DNA of 64,000 bases from Oligoflexia bacterium (GTDB taxonomy: Bacteria; Bdellovibrionota; Bdellovibrionia; JABDDW01). Location: the NCBI GenBank assembly GCA_016715815.1, contig JADJXN010000004.1:116684-180683 (forward strand). Direction: 5' to 3'. A program made the translations under genes and the position numbers. Shown piece after piece: positions 18,924 to 27,688 of this stretch; within the stretch, counting starts at the first letter, position 1, and each line of letters begins with the position of its first letter. The notes beneath the pieces are model-generated. The model was not told the DNA's origin and did no database searches. It was given only the letters and a program-made list of their open reading frames with translations.

Positions 18924-20282
18924 ATGCCAACAAAAACTGCCATCATTTTAAGTGCGGGTCTTGGGACAAGAATGAAATCTGATCTTCCTAAGGTTTTACA
19001 TAAGGTGGCCGGCCGTAGCATGGTTTCCATTGTTGCCATGCAGCTAGAAGAGGCTGGGGTTGATGAAATTAGAGTTGTGGTTGGTTATGGCGCAGATTTA
19101 GTCCGCCAAGAATTAAAAGATTTTAAAAAAGTTAAATTTTATACGCAACAAAATCAATTAGGTACGGCAGATGCGGTAAAAGCTGCAGATATTGATTCCC
19201 TATCCGGCGTGGTTTTAATTTGTAACGGGGATCACCCTTTAATAACAGCACAAGATTATGGCCAGGCTTTAAATGCCGCTTTGGAGACAGATCTACTTGT
19301 TACAAGTTGTAATGTTAATAACCCCAAAGAGTTTGGGCGCATTGTAAGAGGTCGGGACAAAGAGTTTTTAAAAATTATAGAGTCTAAGCAAGCAAACCCC
19401 AGTGAGCTTAAAATTAAAGAGGTTAATACGGGGCTTTACGTTGTAAAAGCAGAGGTTTTAAAAAAATATCTACCGCAAATTAAAAATAATAATGCTAAAA
19501 AAGAGTACTATTTAACAGACATTGTTGAATTAGCACTAAGAGGGGAGCGCGTGGTAAGAGCAAAGGCTGCAAAAAATAAAAGAGTGATGTTTGGAGTTAA
19601 TAATAAGCTAGAGCTTTACCAGGCAAACCGTGCTCTTTATTTAAGAAAATTAAGAGAGCTCATGCTAGATGGGGTCACCATCATTGATGCAAAAAACACA
19701 TATATTGAGAAAGATTGTGAAGTGGGTGCGGGTTCTGTGATCGAACCAGGAGTGATGATAAAAGGTAGGACTAAAATTGGTAAAAATTGTCATATTGAAG
19801 CTCACTGCCAAATTACAGATTCAGAAATTAATGATGATGTAAAAATAAAATGGGGAACCATTATAGAAAAAAGTGTGGTGGGCAAAAAATCAACCCTTGG
19901 CCCTTATGCGCGTCTAAGGCCTGAAACAGTTGTGGGTGAAGAAGTGCATTTAGGTAATTTTGTAGAGCTTAAAAAAGCAACTATTGGTAACCGCTCAAAG
20001 GCAAACCATTTAACTTATTTAGGTGATTGTGAAATTGGCGAAGACACTAATATTGGCTGTGGCACCATAACCTGTAATTACGCTGTAGATAAGAAAAAAT
20101 ATAAAACCACAATAGGTAGTGACGTTTTTGTGGGAAGTGACACACAATTTATTGCCCCTGTTACAGTGGGTGATGGCGCTGTTATTGGAAGTGGAAGTAC
20201 TATTACAAAAGATGTGCCTTCCGCAGCGCTTGCAGTAAGTAGGGCCAAGCAGTTTATAAAAGAAGGGTACAGAAAAAAATAA
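18924..20282 (+). CDS. glmU: bifunctional UDP-GlcNAc pyrophosphorylase / GlcN-1-P acetyltransferase
   Basis: A 452-residue enzyme that makes UDP-GlcNAc for peptidoglycan and LPS. The N-terminal uridylyltransferase domain shows LSAGLGTRMKSDLPKVLHK and CNGDHPL. The C-terminal left-handed beta-helix shows hexapeptide repeats, RLRPETVVGEEVHLGNFVE and the NYAVDKKKYKTTIG acetyl-CoA site. The ATG at 18924 is chosen over an in-frame TTG 9 bases upstream, because the domain starts here. Its stop TAA shares an A with the glmS start ATG, so the pair is translationally coupled. Confidence 0.96.
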   Translation: MPTKTAIILSAGLGTRMKSDLPKVLHKVAGRSMVSIVAMQLEEAGVDEIRVVVGYGADLVRQELKDFKKVKFYTQQNQLGTADAVKAADIDSLSGVVLICNGDHPLITAQDYGQALNAALETDLLVTSCNVNNPKEFGRIVRGRDKEFLKIIESKQANPSELKIKEVNTGLYVVKAEVLKKYLPQIKNNNAKKEYYLTDIVELALRGERVVRAKAAKNKRVMFGVNNKLELYQANRALYLRKLRELMLDGVTIIDAKNTYIEKDCEVGAGSVIEPGVMIKGRTKIGKNCHIEAHCQITDSEINDDVKIKWGTIIEKSVVGKKSTLGPYARLRPETVVGEEVHLGNFVELKKATIGNRSKANHLTYLGDCEIGEDTNIGCGTITCNYAVDKKKYKTTIGSDVFVGSDTQFIAPVTVGDGAVIGSGSTITKDVPSAALAVSRAKQFIKEGYRKK

Positions 20283-22111
20283 TGTGCGGAATTGTTGGCT
20301 ATTGGGGGCCAAATGAGCCCAAAAAAGTAATTCTTAGTGGCCTAAGACGCCTTGAGTACCGCGGCTATGACAGTACCGGTGTTGCCATTTTTGACCAAAA
20401 AGAGCTTAAGGTTTTTAGAAGCCCAGGGAAATTAGTAAGCCTTGAAGAAAAAATTAAAAATAATCATTTCTCCGGCCCTGCAGGAATTGGCCATACAAGA
20501 TGGGCTACCCATGGGGAGCCCAACGAGAAAAATGCACATCCACATAAGGTAGATTCAATAGCCATTGTTCATAACGGGATTATTGAAAACTATGTACAAA
20601 TTCGCCAAAAGTTAATTCAAGAGGGTGCTAAGCTTAGCTCTGATACAGATTCAGAATTAGTGGCGCACTTATTAGTAAAAGAAATTAAAAAAGGCTCAGA
20701 TATTTTAAAGGCAACGCTAAATGTAATTCCTCAGTTGCATGGAGCTTATTCCATTTTAGTTATTAATGAAAAGGAGCCCGATACCCTTTTAGCTTTTAAA
20801 AATGGAACCCCTATGCTTGTGGGTTTGGGCCAAAAAGAAGTGGTTATTGCAAGTGATGTGCAAGCCATAATTGAGCATACAAATAAAATTGTTTACCTAG
20901 AAGATGGGGAAATTGTTTTAAGCCATAAAAGTGATGCCCAGTTTTTTGATATTAAAGGCAAAAAAATTTCAAAAGACATTCATGAAATAAACTGGACAAC
21001 TGCCATGGCAGAAAAAGCCGGCTTTAACCACTTTATGGAAAAAGAAATTTATGAGCAGCCCCGTGCTTTAGGTCAAACCATGGCTGAGCATATTGACCAT
21101 AAAACAAAACACGTGGTTTTAAAAAATTTAGGTCTCACAGATGCAGAGCTATTAAATTTTAACCGTATTCAACTTATTGCCTGCGGTTCTGCATGGCATG
21201 CAGCTTTATGTGCAAAATATTTTTTAGAATCTTTAGCAAAAATCCCCTGTGATATAGACATTGCCAGTGAATTTAGATACCGCAGCCCCATTTTAGAAAA
21301 GACAACTTTATTTGTAACTGTAAGCCAAAGTGGGGAAACGGCAGATACTTTAGCTTGTTTAAGGTTTGCTAAAAAAGCAGGGCTTAAAATTTTAAGTATA
21401 TGTAATGTTCAACACTCCAGTATTGACCGTGAAGCAAATGCAAGAATTTATACAAACGCCGGGCCTGAGATAGGGGTTTGCTCAACAAAAGCTTTCACAG
21501 CACAAATTGTGGCGTTACAGCTTTTAGCCCTTCATTTAGCTCGAGTTAAAAACACTTTGAATGGGGAGCAAATTAGTGATCTTGTTTCAGGCTTATTAGC
21601 ACTTCCTAGCCAAGTGGAGGTTTGTTTAAACCATGATAAGTGGTTTAAAGATGCAGCTCAAACATTGGCAAAATATAAAGGCTTTTTATATCTTGGCCGA
21701 GGCGCCTTATACCCCATTGCCCTTGAAGGGGCTTTAAAGCTTAAAGAAATAACTTATCTTCATGCTGAGGGTTTTGCCTCAGGTGAGTTAAAGCACGGAC
21801 CAATAGCCTTGGTAGATAAAGACATGGCTATCATTGCTATGTGCCCTAAAGATGAATTATATGAAAAAAATATTTCAAATATTGAGGAAGTTCGCGCCCG
21901 CGGTGGGCAGATCATTGCCATAGGTACTGAGGCTGATGAGCATTTAAAAAACCTTAGCCAGTATTATTTGGCCATTCCTAAAGCAATCTCTATGGCAAAC
22001 CCAATATTAGCCTCAATTCCTGTTCAGCTTTTAAGCTATCATTTGGCTTGTGAGCTTAATAGAGACGTAGATAAGCCCAGAAATTTAGCTAAATCTGTGA
22101 CGGTGGAGTGA
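20282..22111 (+). CDS. glmS: glucosamine--fructose-6-phosphate aminotransferase (isomerizing)
   Basis: A 609-residue amidotransferase that makes glucosamine-6-phosphate from fructose-6-phosphate and glutamine. Cys2 (MCGIVGYWG) is the class II glutaminase nucleophile. TRWATHGEPNEKNAHPH and the two SIS sugar-isomerase domains (CGSAWHAALCAKY, SQSGETADTL, ASGELKHGPIALV) are present, and the C-terminus PRNLAKSVTVE is canonical. Full length. It starts on the last base of glmU. No glmS-ribozyme leader is possible here, because there is no gap. Confidence 0.97.
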   Translation: MCGIVGYWGPNEPKKVILSGLRRLEYRGYDSTGVAIFDQKELKVFRSPGKLVSLEEKIKNNHFSGPAGIGHTRWATHGEPNEKNAHPHKVDSIAIVHNGIIENYVQIRQKLIQEGAKLSSDTDSELVAHLLVKEIKKGSDILKATLNVIPQLHGAYSILVINEKEPDTLLAFKNGTPMLVGLGQKEVVIASDVQAIIEHTNKIVYLEDGEIVLSHKSDAQFFDIKGKKISKDIHEINWTTAMAEKAGFNHFMEKEIYEQPRALGQTMAEHIDHKTKHVVLKNLGLTDAELLNFNRIQLIACGSAWHAALCAKYFLESLAKIPCDIDIASEFRYRSPILEKTTLFVTVSQSGETADTLACLRFAKKAGLKILSICNVQHSSIDREANARIYTNAGPEIGVCSTKAFTAQIVALQLLALHLARVKNTLNGEQISDLVSGLLALPSQVEVCLNHDKWFKDAAQTLAKYKGFLYLGRGALYPIALEGALKLKEITYLHAEGFASGELKHGPIALVDKDMAIIAMCPKDELYEKNISNIEEVRARGGQIIAIGTEADEHLKNLSQYYLAIPKAISMANPILASIPVQLLSYHLACELNRDVDKPRNLAKSVTVE

Positions 22112-22192
22112 AGTTGTCTTAACTAAACGTTAATGGTTTCTTAAGGGACACTTAGCACTATTTCAATTAATTATCGCCGATAATATAAGTGT

Positions 22193-22939
22193 ATGATTAC
22201 AGTAGATCTTCACTTACACACTAACTACAGCGACGGAAAACTAACCCTTCCACAATTAATAGACGTTTATGGCCAAGCGGGTTTTGATGCCATTGCAGTG
22301 ACTGATCATTTATGTGTTTCTAAAAGAAGTGTTTTGGGAATGAGTGCTAAGTTTTTAAAATTCACACTTTGTAAAAAAACCTGGAAGACTTATGTAGAGC
22401 ATTTAGAAAAAGAAAAAAACCGAGCGTGGCGCGAATATAAAATGATTGTTTATACCGGAGTTGAATACAGCCACAATACGTTCTTTCATAAACGTAATGC
22501 CCACATGCTAGCCATTGATGTTAAAGATTTCATCCCCCCTGAGCTTGATGAGGTTCAATGGCTCATTCAGGCACGCCAGCAAGGGGCGATGACAGTAGCA
22601 GCTCACCCATTAAAGTTAAAAGAAGCATATTCACAAACATATTACTTAATTAATAATTCAGAAAAATTTAGCCCTCTAATTGATGCTTGGGAAGTGGCTA
22701 ATTATAAAACCTTTTGGTATGAAATGTTTAGAACCCCATTTTCTTTAATTGCTTCAAGTGATTTTCATTCTTTAAACCAAATGAGCGCATGGCGAACAAA
22801 AATAGCTTGTGACAAAGACCCAGAAGCCATTAAGTATTTTTTTAAATCAGCTAACACTCAAAGAGAATTTGTATTCATAGAAGGCCACGTTAAAAAAGTT
22901 CAAAGCTCCTGGCCCCTAGCTTGCCCTATTACGGCTTAG
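22193..22939 (+). CDS. PHP-domain metal-dependent phosphoesterase
   Basis: A 248-residue PHP-domain protein. Metal-binding clusters are visible in order: DLHLHTNYSDG (10s), TDHL, HNTFFHKRNAHML, AAHPLKL and SSDFHSL. The family includes histidinol phosphatase, YciV-type 5'-nucleotide phosphatases and polymerase exonuclease domains; the length fits a stand-alone phosphoesterase. It follows glmS by 81 bp. The gap contains an inverted pair ACACTTA (22148-22154) / TAAGTGT (22186-22192) that ends at the start codon. Exact substrate cannot be assigned. Confidence 0.85.
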   Translation: MITVDLHLHTNYSDGKLTLPQLIDVYGQAGFDAIAVTDHLCVSKRSVLGMSAKFLKFTLCKKTWKTYVEHLEKEKNRAWREYKMIVYTGVEYSHNTFFHKRNAHMLAIDVKDFIPPELDEVQWLIQARQQGAMTVAAHPLKLKEAYSQTYYLINNSEKFSPLIDAWEVANYKTFWYEMFRTPFSLIASSDFHSLNQMSAWRTKIACDKDPEAIKYFFKSANTQREFVFIEGHVKKVQSSWPLACPITA

Positions 22940-22993
22940 TAGGTAGTTATTGCGTGAGCATGTTTGTCTAGTTTGGTGCCTATATGAAATTTA

Positions 22994-23038
22994 AGCCCCT
23001 GCATTATTGATTAGGGTTTGATATGGAAACTAGGGGCT
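22994..23038. terminator. hairpin in the intergenic region, possible terminator
   Basis: AGCCCCT at 22994-23000 pairs with AGGGGCT at 23032-23038, with a 31-nt loop. It lies between the ends of the convergent PHP and HNH genes. No U-tract follows, so a classical terminator is doubtful. Confidence 0.25.
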
Positions 23039-23111
23039 CAGTCTAAACCAAATCATTTAAATGCTCAAATCAAATTAAAACGCACTGGCTTGTTGATCAG
23101 CAACATAATAC

Positions 23112-24023
23112 TTACTTTGGCATATTAACAGAGTCTTTCCACTTTCCAAAACCCTTTTCTGCCATGAGCACATTATGCGTATTACATAAAAGCCTTAGGT
23201 TTGTGGGGGCATGGCTTCCGCCAAGGGCCCAAGGGTGAATGTGGTCTATTTCAATATATCTTTTTGAAAGACAAAGCTTTTTTGTGATGGGGTCTTGGTA
23301 TTGGCAAGCTCCTTGATCTCTGCGCCAAATAAATTTGCGAGTTTGAGCTGGAATGTGGCGAGATATTGAAGCTACTTCCGGCGCCGGAGTTTTTGGTGGC
23401 GTGACTTTCTGCAATTTGCTTTCAGGGTCTACTTTAGCTAAACAAAACTCTGCCATGGCTTTAACAAGCTCAGCATCGCTCATCCCTGGGGTTTTGTGGC
23501 TCCAAAGCTCTTTTAGCTTTTCAAGGTTTTTAATAGTTGCCTCATCTAAAACAAATTTGAGCTCTGTTAAAGACGAAGTCAGCTCTCTTCTTTTCTCAAC
23601 TGATACTGCTTCTGGCATTTGAGTGCGCAATATTTTTTCACACTCCCTTGTGGATTTATTCTCAACTGCCTCAAATAACTCAAGTTTTAAGGCTGATGCC
23701 ATCTTTACTCCAGTAGTTTTTGTCTCTTGCCTAATGGCCACTTGCACCTGAGCTAGGTTTGTTAAACTTAAACTTCCTGAAGTTATTTTTGCTTCAAGTT
23801 TTGGGAATTCCTTAAGGGCTCGCATAGCTTGAATGCGCCTATGAGCTGCTGGATCAGAGTAACCAAGAAAACCAATAGCAAAGCTAAAAAGGCTATCGTA
23901 GCCGCGCAAAGCAAAGAGCTTTCTTTTTTCAATTTGCATTAATAAATTTAAAACCTTAGTTGTTGCTTCTCGTTCTGTTTGAACTGCAAGCTTAATTTGG
24001 TTTAGTAAATCTTGGTCTTTCAT
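23112..24023 (-). CDS. HNH endonuclease with DUF222-like N-terminal domain
   Basis: A 303-residue protein. The helical N-terminal part (about 1-160; LRGYDSLFSFAIGFLGYSD and AAHRRIQAMRA) resembles the DUF222 region found in front of HNH nucleases. The C-terminus has a zinc-type HNH module: GACQYQDPITKKLC, then EIDHIHPWALGGSHAPTN and LLCNTHN. A paralogue is at 60708-61733. AAGGGGGGG stands before the ATG. Proteins of this type are repeated in many bacteria and are sometimes domesticated mobile elements; biological role unknown. Confidence 0.85.
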   Translation of the reverse strand: MKDQDLLNQIKLAVQTEREATTKVLNLLMQIEKRKLFALRGYDSLFSFAIGFLGYSDPAAHRRIQAMRALKEFPKLEAKITSGSLSLTNLAQVQVAIRQETKTTGVKMASALKLELFEAVENKSTRECEKILRTQMPEAVSVEKRRELTSSLTELKFVLDEATIKNLEKLKELWSHKTPGMSDAELVKAMAEFCLAKVDPESKLQKVTPPKTPAPEVASISRHIPAQTRKFIWRRDQGACQYQDPITKKLCLSKRYIEIDHIHPWALGGSHAPTNLRLLCNTHNVLMAEKGFGKWKDSVNMPK

Positions 24024-24434
24024 AAGTTAAAACCCCCCCTTAACTAAGAACTCTTGTTTTTTAAAATAATATCTAAAATACACATCACAAATGTGTCTTT
24101 TAGGTTTGAACCTTTATAACATAGCTTTTTAAGAGTTATTTTTTGAGAGACCACAACTTAATTTTAAATTCAAAATTAAAGCGATAAAGCCGCCATCACA
24201 AAGTCAAACCGAATCAAAGATTTTAATTTTTCAAATCAAACCAAGTTCACTCAACCGAAGACCTCTAATAGAGACGAAAAAGGTGTCAACGTAAAAAATA
24301 TAAAAATACAGGGTTACAGATAAATTCAATTACCAAGAAGATTATAAAAATAAAGGACTCAGTAGATACACCGTCTGAGTCCCACTATAGTTTTGTATTT
24401 GATTTTATAATCTATAAAGCAAAGCTCTAAAAAA
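24024..24434. other. AT-rich intergenic region, no gene seen
   Basis: A 411-bp gap upstream of the HNH gene and downstream of the small zinc-ribbon gene, both on the reverse strand. It contains the terminator hairpin at 24355-24382 and a 17-mer (TTAAATTCAAAATTAAA, 24164-24180) that recurs at 60497-60513 upstream of the second HNH gene. I see no reading frame with a ribosome-binding site and no tRNA. A near-palindrome at about 24103-24116 looks like a T-arm, but nothing else of a tRNA is there. Confidence 0.4.
24355..24382 (-). terminator. rho-independent terminator of the small zinc-ribbon gene
   Basis: Perfect 8-bp stem: GGACTCAG at 24355-24362 and CTGAGTCC at 24375-24382, with a 12-nt loop. 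Read on the reverse strand it is followed by TTTATTTTTA, a U-rich tail, and it lies about 50 bp past the stop of the 48-residue gene. Confidence 0.55.
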
Positions 24435-24581
24435 CTATTTTTTACGGCGGCGAGCTTTGTTAACACAAGCCTTGCATTTTAAGGAAAGACCATATTTATT
24501 TTGAGCTGCTGCTCCGTAATAGGTTTTGTTAAAATCTTTGCGCTTTTTGCATTTGGTGCAGGCCCATGTTTTTGGTTTCAT
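24435..24581 (-). CDS. small zinc-ribbon protein (48 aa)
   Basis: A 48-residue reading frame starting MKPKTWACTKCKKRKDFNKT and ending NKARRRKK. Two CxxC knuckles (Cys8/Cys11 and Cys36/Cys39) spaced 24 apart, and a very basic composition, point to a zinc-ribbon nucleic-acid-binding or ribosome-associated protein. AAGGAG stands 7 nt before the ATG, and a terminator hairpin follows, so it is probably a monocistronic gene. It is shorter than common gene-calling limits and easily missed. I do not recognise a named family. Confidence 0.7.
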   Translation of the reverse strand: MKPKTWACTKCKKRKDFNKTYYGAAAQNKYGLSLKCKACVNKARRRKK

Positions 24582-24789
24582 ATGTTTCTCCTTAAATGAA
24601 TGTGTATTTGGTATCTAATCATTTTAAACATATTAGTCTTTTGCTCAAGTCCAACGCTAAAAACTAGCCCTTTAGCCTGTTAAAAAGTAAGACAGTTTTC
24701 ACGAATAAATAATTAGCTAGGATGGCTGTTTTAATTGCTCAGGATAGAGTGAACCCTAATATGTAAAGCTATGGAGAGGGCTTCACACT

Positions 24790-25356
24790 ATGTTTAAGTA
24801 TTTTTTAATTTCAATTGCTCTATTAATTACAAATCAAACAGTACTGGCAGATGCTTCAAAAGATTTTAAAATCTTTGATCTTAAAAAAAATCTCCCACTA
24901 ACAGACAAAGAAAAAGTTTTTTATGACTACTACATAAATATTGGCCAAGAGCAGGGAGTGCAACCCGGACAAATTATTAATGTTTACAGACGCGTTCCTG
25001 TTATAGATGTGTATAAGTATCAAAACCACCCAGATATGCGTGTAGCAGTAGGAAAGTTAAAAGTTATTTACACACAAAAAACTATGAGTGTGGCAAGGCT
25101 TTATAAATCCGCCACACCTTCTAAGACCCCAGTTTTAGAATTTGAAAAAATGATGGTTGGCGATAGGGTTGAAAAAACCAATATGACAGAAAATGATTTT
25201 AAAGCCAAAAAGCAAAGGCCTAGAAAAACTGCTTCATTACAGCAGCCTGTGGCTCCAAAAATAATTGTTGAAGAGCTAAAGTTGCCAGAAAAAGTTGCTG
25301 CACCTCAGGCGGCAGAAGTAGCAAATGCAGTTGATGTGAGCCCTAAAAAGGACTAA
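24790..25356 (+). CDS. exported protein, unknown function
   Basis: A 188-residue protein with a Sec signal peptide (MFKYFLISIALLITNQTVLA, cleavage near LADA). The middle (residues about 45-125) contains a beta-rich block with QGVQPGQIINVYRR and MMVGDRVE, which reminds me of the small beta-barrel module at the C-terminus of FlgT-like proteins that bind or package surface complexes. The tail is Lys/Ala/Pro-rich. GGAGAGGG precedes the ATG. It is followed by prmA after 6 bp and probably begins that operon. Function unknown. Confidence 0.65.
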   Translation: MFKYFLISIALLITNQTVLADASKDFKIFDLKKNLPLTDKEKVFYDYYINIGQEQGVQPGQIINVYRRVPVIDVYKYQNHPDMRVAVGKLKVIYTQKTMSVARLYKSATPSKTPVLEFEKMMVGDRVEKTNMTENDFKAKKQRPRKTASLQQPVAPKIIVEELKLPEKVAAPQAAEVANAVDVSPKKD

Positions 25357-25362
25357 TTAAGT

Positions 25363-26286
25363 TTGAAAAGCGCCCAACAATTTAAAACCTACTGGGAAGT
25401 ACTTGTGCATAACCTTCCCACGCCCTATGAGACAGAGTTTACAAACTTTGCCTTTACTTTGGGCTGTGCAGGCACAAACCAGCAGCTTGAATTTAAACAA
25501 CCCTCTTTAGTGTATGAAGCTCAAATTGAACAAAAAGAAAACATCCACTTAATTTGTTACTTTCCAATAGACAAAAAAGAAACTGCAGCCCCGGCGCTTC
25601 AAGATTGGTTTTGGAAGCATTCCCCCCAAACCACCTTTCAATGGGTTTTGCAAAAAGAGCGTGATTGGTTAAAAGAATGGAAAAAGCATTTTAAGCCATT
25701 TAAATTTGCAGGTTTTAACTTTGTTCCCTCTTGGCTTTTTAGTGCAAAAAAATTTAAACGCTCAAATTCAATTATTATTGAGCCGGGTATGGCCTTTGGC
25801 ACAGGACATCACGCCACCACACAATTTGCTATAGAAAATCTTGTGTTTTTAGCTTCTAAAAACTTTGTTAAAAATAAGTCTATTGTGGATATCGGCTCCG
25901 GTAGTGGAATTTTATCTATTGTTGCAGAAAAGCTAGGGGCAAAAAGTGTTTTAGCAAATGACAATGACCCAGATTGCTGGCGTGAAGCTGCAAAAACTTT
26001 TAAATTAAACCAAGCAAAAAAAGCAAAAGTAACTAAAAAACAAATTAATGAAATTAATAAAAGCTATGATGTCGTTATGGCTAATATTATTGACGGGGTT
26101 TTAATTCAGTTAAAAGAGGATCTTTGGCGCATTACAAAACCAGGTGGCTTTATAATACTTTCTGGCATTTTAGCTGAAGGGGAGAGAGCTTTTTTGCAAG
26201 ACTTTTGTGACCAAAAGGAATATAAACTTATAAAGGAAACTTCAGATTCTGAATGGTACAGTTGTGTTATTGAAAAACTAAAGTGA
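25363..26286 (+). CDS. prmA: ribosomal protein L11 methyltransferase
   Basis: A 307-residue SAM-dependent methyltransferase that trimethylates ribosomal protein L11. The PrmA motif PGMAFGTGHHATTQ, the SAM motif IVDIGSGSGILSIVAEKLGA and VMANII are all present, with the usual N-terminal substrate-binding domain (1-120). The start appears to be TTG (25363), with AAGGA about 9 nt upstream; no ATG lies near. It sits in an operon with rsmE, both ribosome-modifying enzymes. Confidence 0.92.
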   Translation: MKSAQQFKTYWEVLVHNLPTPYETEFTNFAFTLGCAGTNQQLEFKQPSLVYEAQIEQKENIHLICYFPIDKKETAAPALQDWFWKHSPQTTFQWVLQKERDWLKEWKKHFKPFKFAGFNFVPSWLFSAKKFKRSNSIIIEPGMAFGTGHHATTQFAIENLVFLASKNFVKNKSIVDIGSGSGILSIVAEKLGAKSVLANDNDPDCWREAAKTFKLNQAKKAKVTKKQINEINKSYDVVMANIIDGVLIQLKEDLWRITKPGGFIILSGILAEGERAFLQDFCDQKEYKLIKETSDSEWYSCVIEKLK

Positions 26287-26292
26287 TTTTAT

Positions 26293-27030
26293 ATGCGTCG
26301 TTTTTTTGTTTCCCCACAAGATCTTAATCAGCAAAAAATAAATATTATAGGTGATGAGCATCACCATTTAAAAAATGTTTGTCGCCTCTCAGAGGGTGAA
26401 CGCATTGAACTTCTTGACGGCGCAGGAAGTATTGCCATTGCTGAAATAGAAAAAATTGATAAAAAACAAACTATTGTAAATGTAATAAGTAAAGCAAAAT
26501 TAAAGCCTGCTCAAAAGCCAAGCTTACATATTTACCTCAGCCTTCCAAGGTTTCAGGTAATGGATGTAATAGTGCAAAAGTTGGTTGAAATGGGAGTTGA
26601 AACATTAACCCCAGTGTTAAGTGAGAGAAGTTTTATTAAAAAGCCCTCAAAAGAGCTTGATGCAAAAATATCTCGTTGGAATAAAATTGCCCTTCAGGCT
26701 TGTAAACAATCGGGCCGCCCCTGGCCTTTGGAATTTAAAAAGCCACAAACACTTAAAGCAGCCATTGATGAGTCAAACCCAAATGAGAGCCTATTTATGT
26801 ATGAAGGTGAAAGTGCCATGGATATTAAAGCAGCACTTAAGCAAATACAAAACCCTGAGAGTATGGCGATTTTTATAGGTTCTGAGGGCGGGTTTAGCCC
26901 TGAGGAGTTAAAACTTTTTGAATTAAAAGGCTTAAAACCCGTCACCATGGGGGATTTGGTGTTAAGGGTGGAAACGGCTTGCATCGCCGTATGTAGCATC
27001 ATAAAATATCATTTCAACATGCGGGGGTGA
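26293..27030 (+). CDS. rsmE: 16S rRNA (uracil-1498-N3)-methyltransferase
   Basis: A 245-residue SPOUT-class methyltransferase acting on U1498 of 16S rRNA. The N-terminal PUA-like part begins MRRFFVSPQDL with DEHHHLKNVCRL. The C-terminal trefoil knot shows IGSEGGFSPEEL and MGDLVLRVETACIA. Normal length. It follows prmA by 6 bp and precedes the RDD gene by 4 bp. Confidence 0.94.
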   Translation: MRRFFVSPQDLNQQKINIIGDEHHHLKNVCRLSEGERIELLDGAGSIAIAEIEKIDKKQTIVNVISKAKLKPAQKPSLHIYLSLPRFQVMDVIVQKLVEMGVETLTPVLSERSFIKKPSKELDAKISRWNKIALQACKQSGRPWPLEFKKPQTLKAAIDESNPNESLFMYEGESAMDIKAALKQIQNPESMAIFIGSEGGFSPEELKLFELKGLKPVTMGDLVLRVETACIAVCSIIKYHFNMRG

Positions 27031-27034
27031 TGTC

Positions 27035-27688
27035 ATGTTAGATGAATTTGAATTTAAGCCGTTAACAGAAGGTCTTGGGTTTCATAAAAAAGCAATGGAG
27101 CTTAAAGAAGACGCTCTTACCAAAATGCCAACACAAACAGGCATTTTACCAAAATCAAAACCACTTGTTACGCCAAACATGCCACCAAAAGCAGTTGTGT
27201 GGAACCAGCAAACAGCAAAGCTTAATTTTCGTGAAGCAATGTTAGAAACACCAAAAGCCCAATATGAAAATATAAGTTTTAGTTGGTCTGCCGCTGTTTT
27301 TGATGCTGCTATGATTTTAGGCATGACACTTTTATTTTCTGCCGTTGTGTTTGCCCTTACCATGATTGAGTTAACAACAATTTATGATGCTCTTATAACA
27401 GATGTGGGGATTCAAGTAGCAGCAGTATTAATTGTCTTTGCTGTTTTTGAAATTTACACCGTAGGAAGTAGAACATTTTTTGGTAAAACCTTAGGTGAAT
27501 GGGTTTTTGATATTCGCCTTGGCCAACCAGAGCAACAACTAAGATTTTCTTACCCATTTAGAGTGGCCTTGAGGTCTTTTTTGGTAACCATAACAGGCTT
27601 TGTGTTAATGCCAGTATTAAGCTCTGCTTTTGGAAAAGATATAGCTGGCATTTTAACGGGTGCAAAGCTTATGTGTGAAAAGAGATGA
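27035..27688 (+). CDS. RDD family membrane protein
   Basis: A 217-residue inner-membrane protein. Residues 1-80 are hydrophilic and cytoplasmic in character. Two long hydrophobic segments follow (AMILGMTLLFSAVVFALTM and VAAVLIVFAVFEIYTV) and a third near 180-200. The RDD signature region is seen in GKTLGEWVFDIRL. RDD proteins are widespread; some act in ion transport, but no function is assigned here. The end overlaps the next ATG by 4 bp (ATGA). Confidence 0.8.
   Translation: MLDEFEFKPLTEGLGFHKKAMELKEDALTKMPTQTGILPKSKPLVTPNMPPKAVVWNQQTAKLNFREAMLETPKAQYENISFSWSAAVFDAAMILGMTLLFSAVVFALTMIELTTIYDALITDVGIQVAAVLIVFAVFEIYTVGSRTFFGKTLGEWVFDIRLGQPEQQLRFSYPFRVALRSFLVTITGFVLMPVLSSAFGKDIAGILTGAKLMCEKR

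Noticed and set aside
20270..20290. glmS ribozyme
   Set aside because: glmS begins on the last base of glmU, so no leader RNA exists.
22154..22192. GCCGATAA before the PHP gene, like a sigma28 -10 element
   Set aside because: The match is part of a TTATCG/CGATAA palindrome, no TAAA stands at the proper distance, and the leader would be only a few bases.
24100..24118. GGTTTGAACC resembling a tRNA T-arm
   Set aside because: It is a simple palindrome without a 7-nt T loop, and no acceptor, D or anticodon arms surround it.
24723..24739. TGGCTG...TTGCTC, sigma54-like
   Set aside because: The GG to GC distance is 13, one base too long; the spacing is strict.
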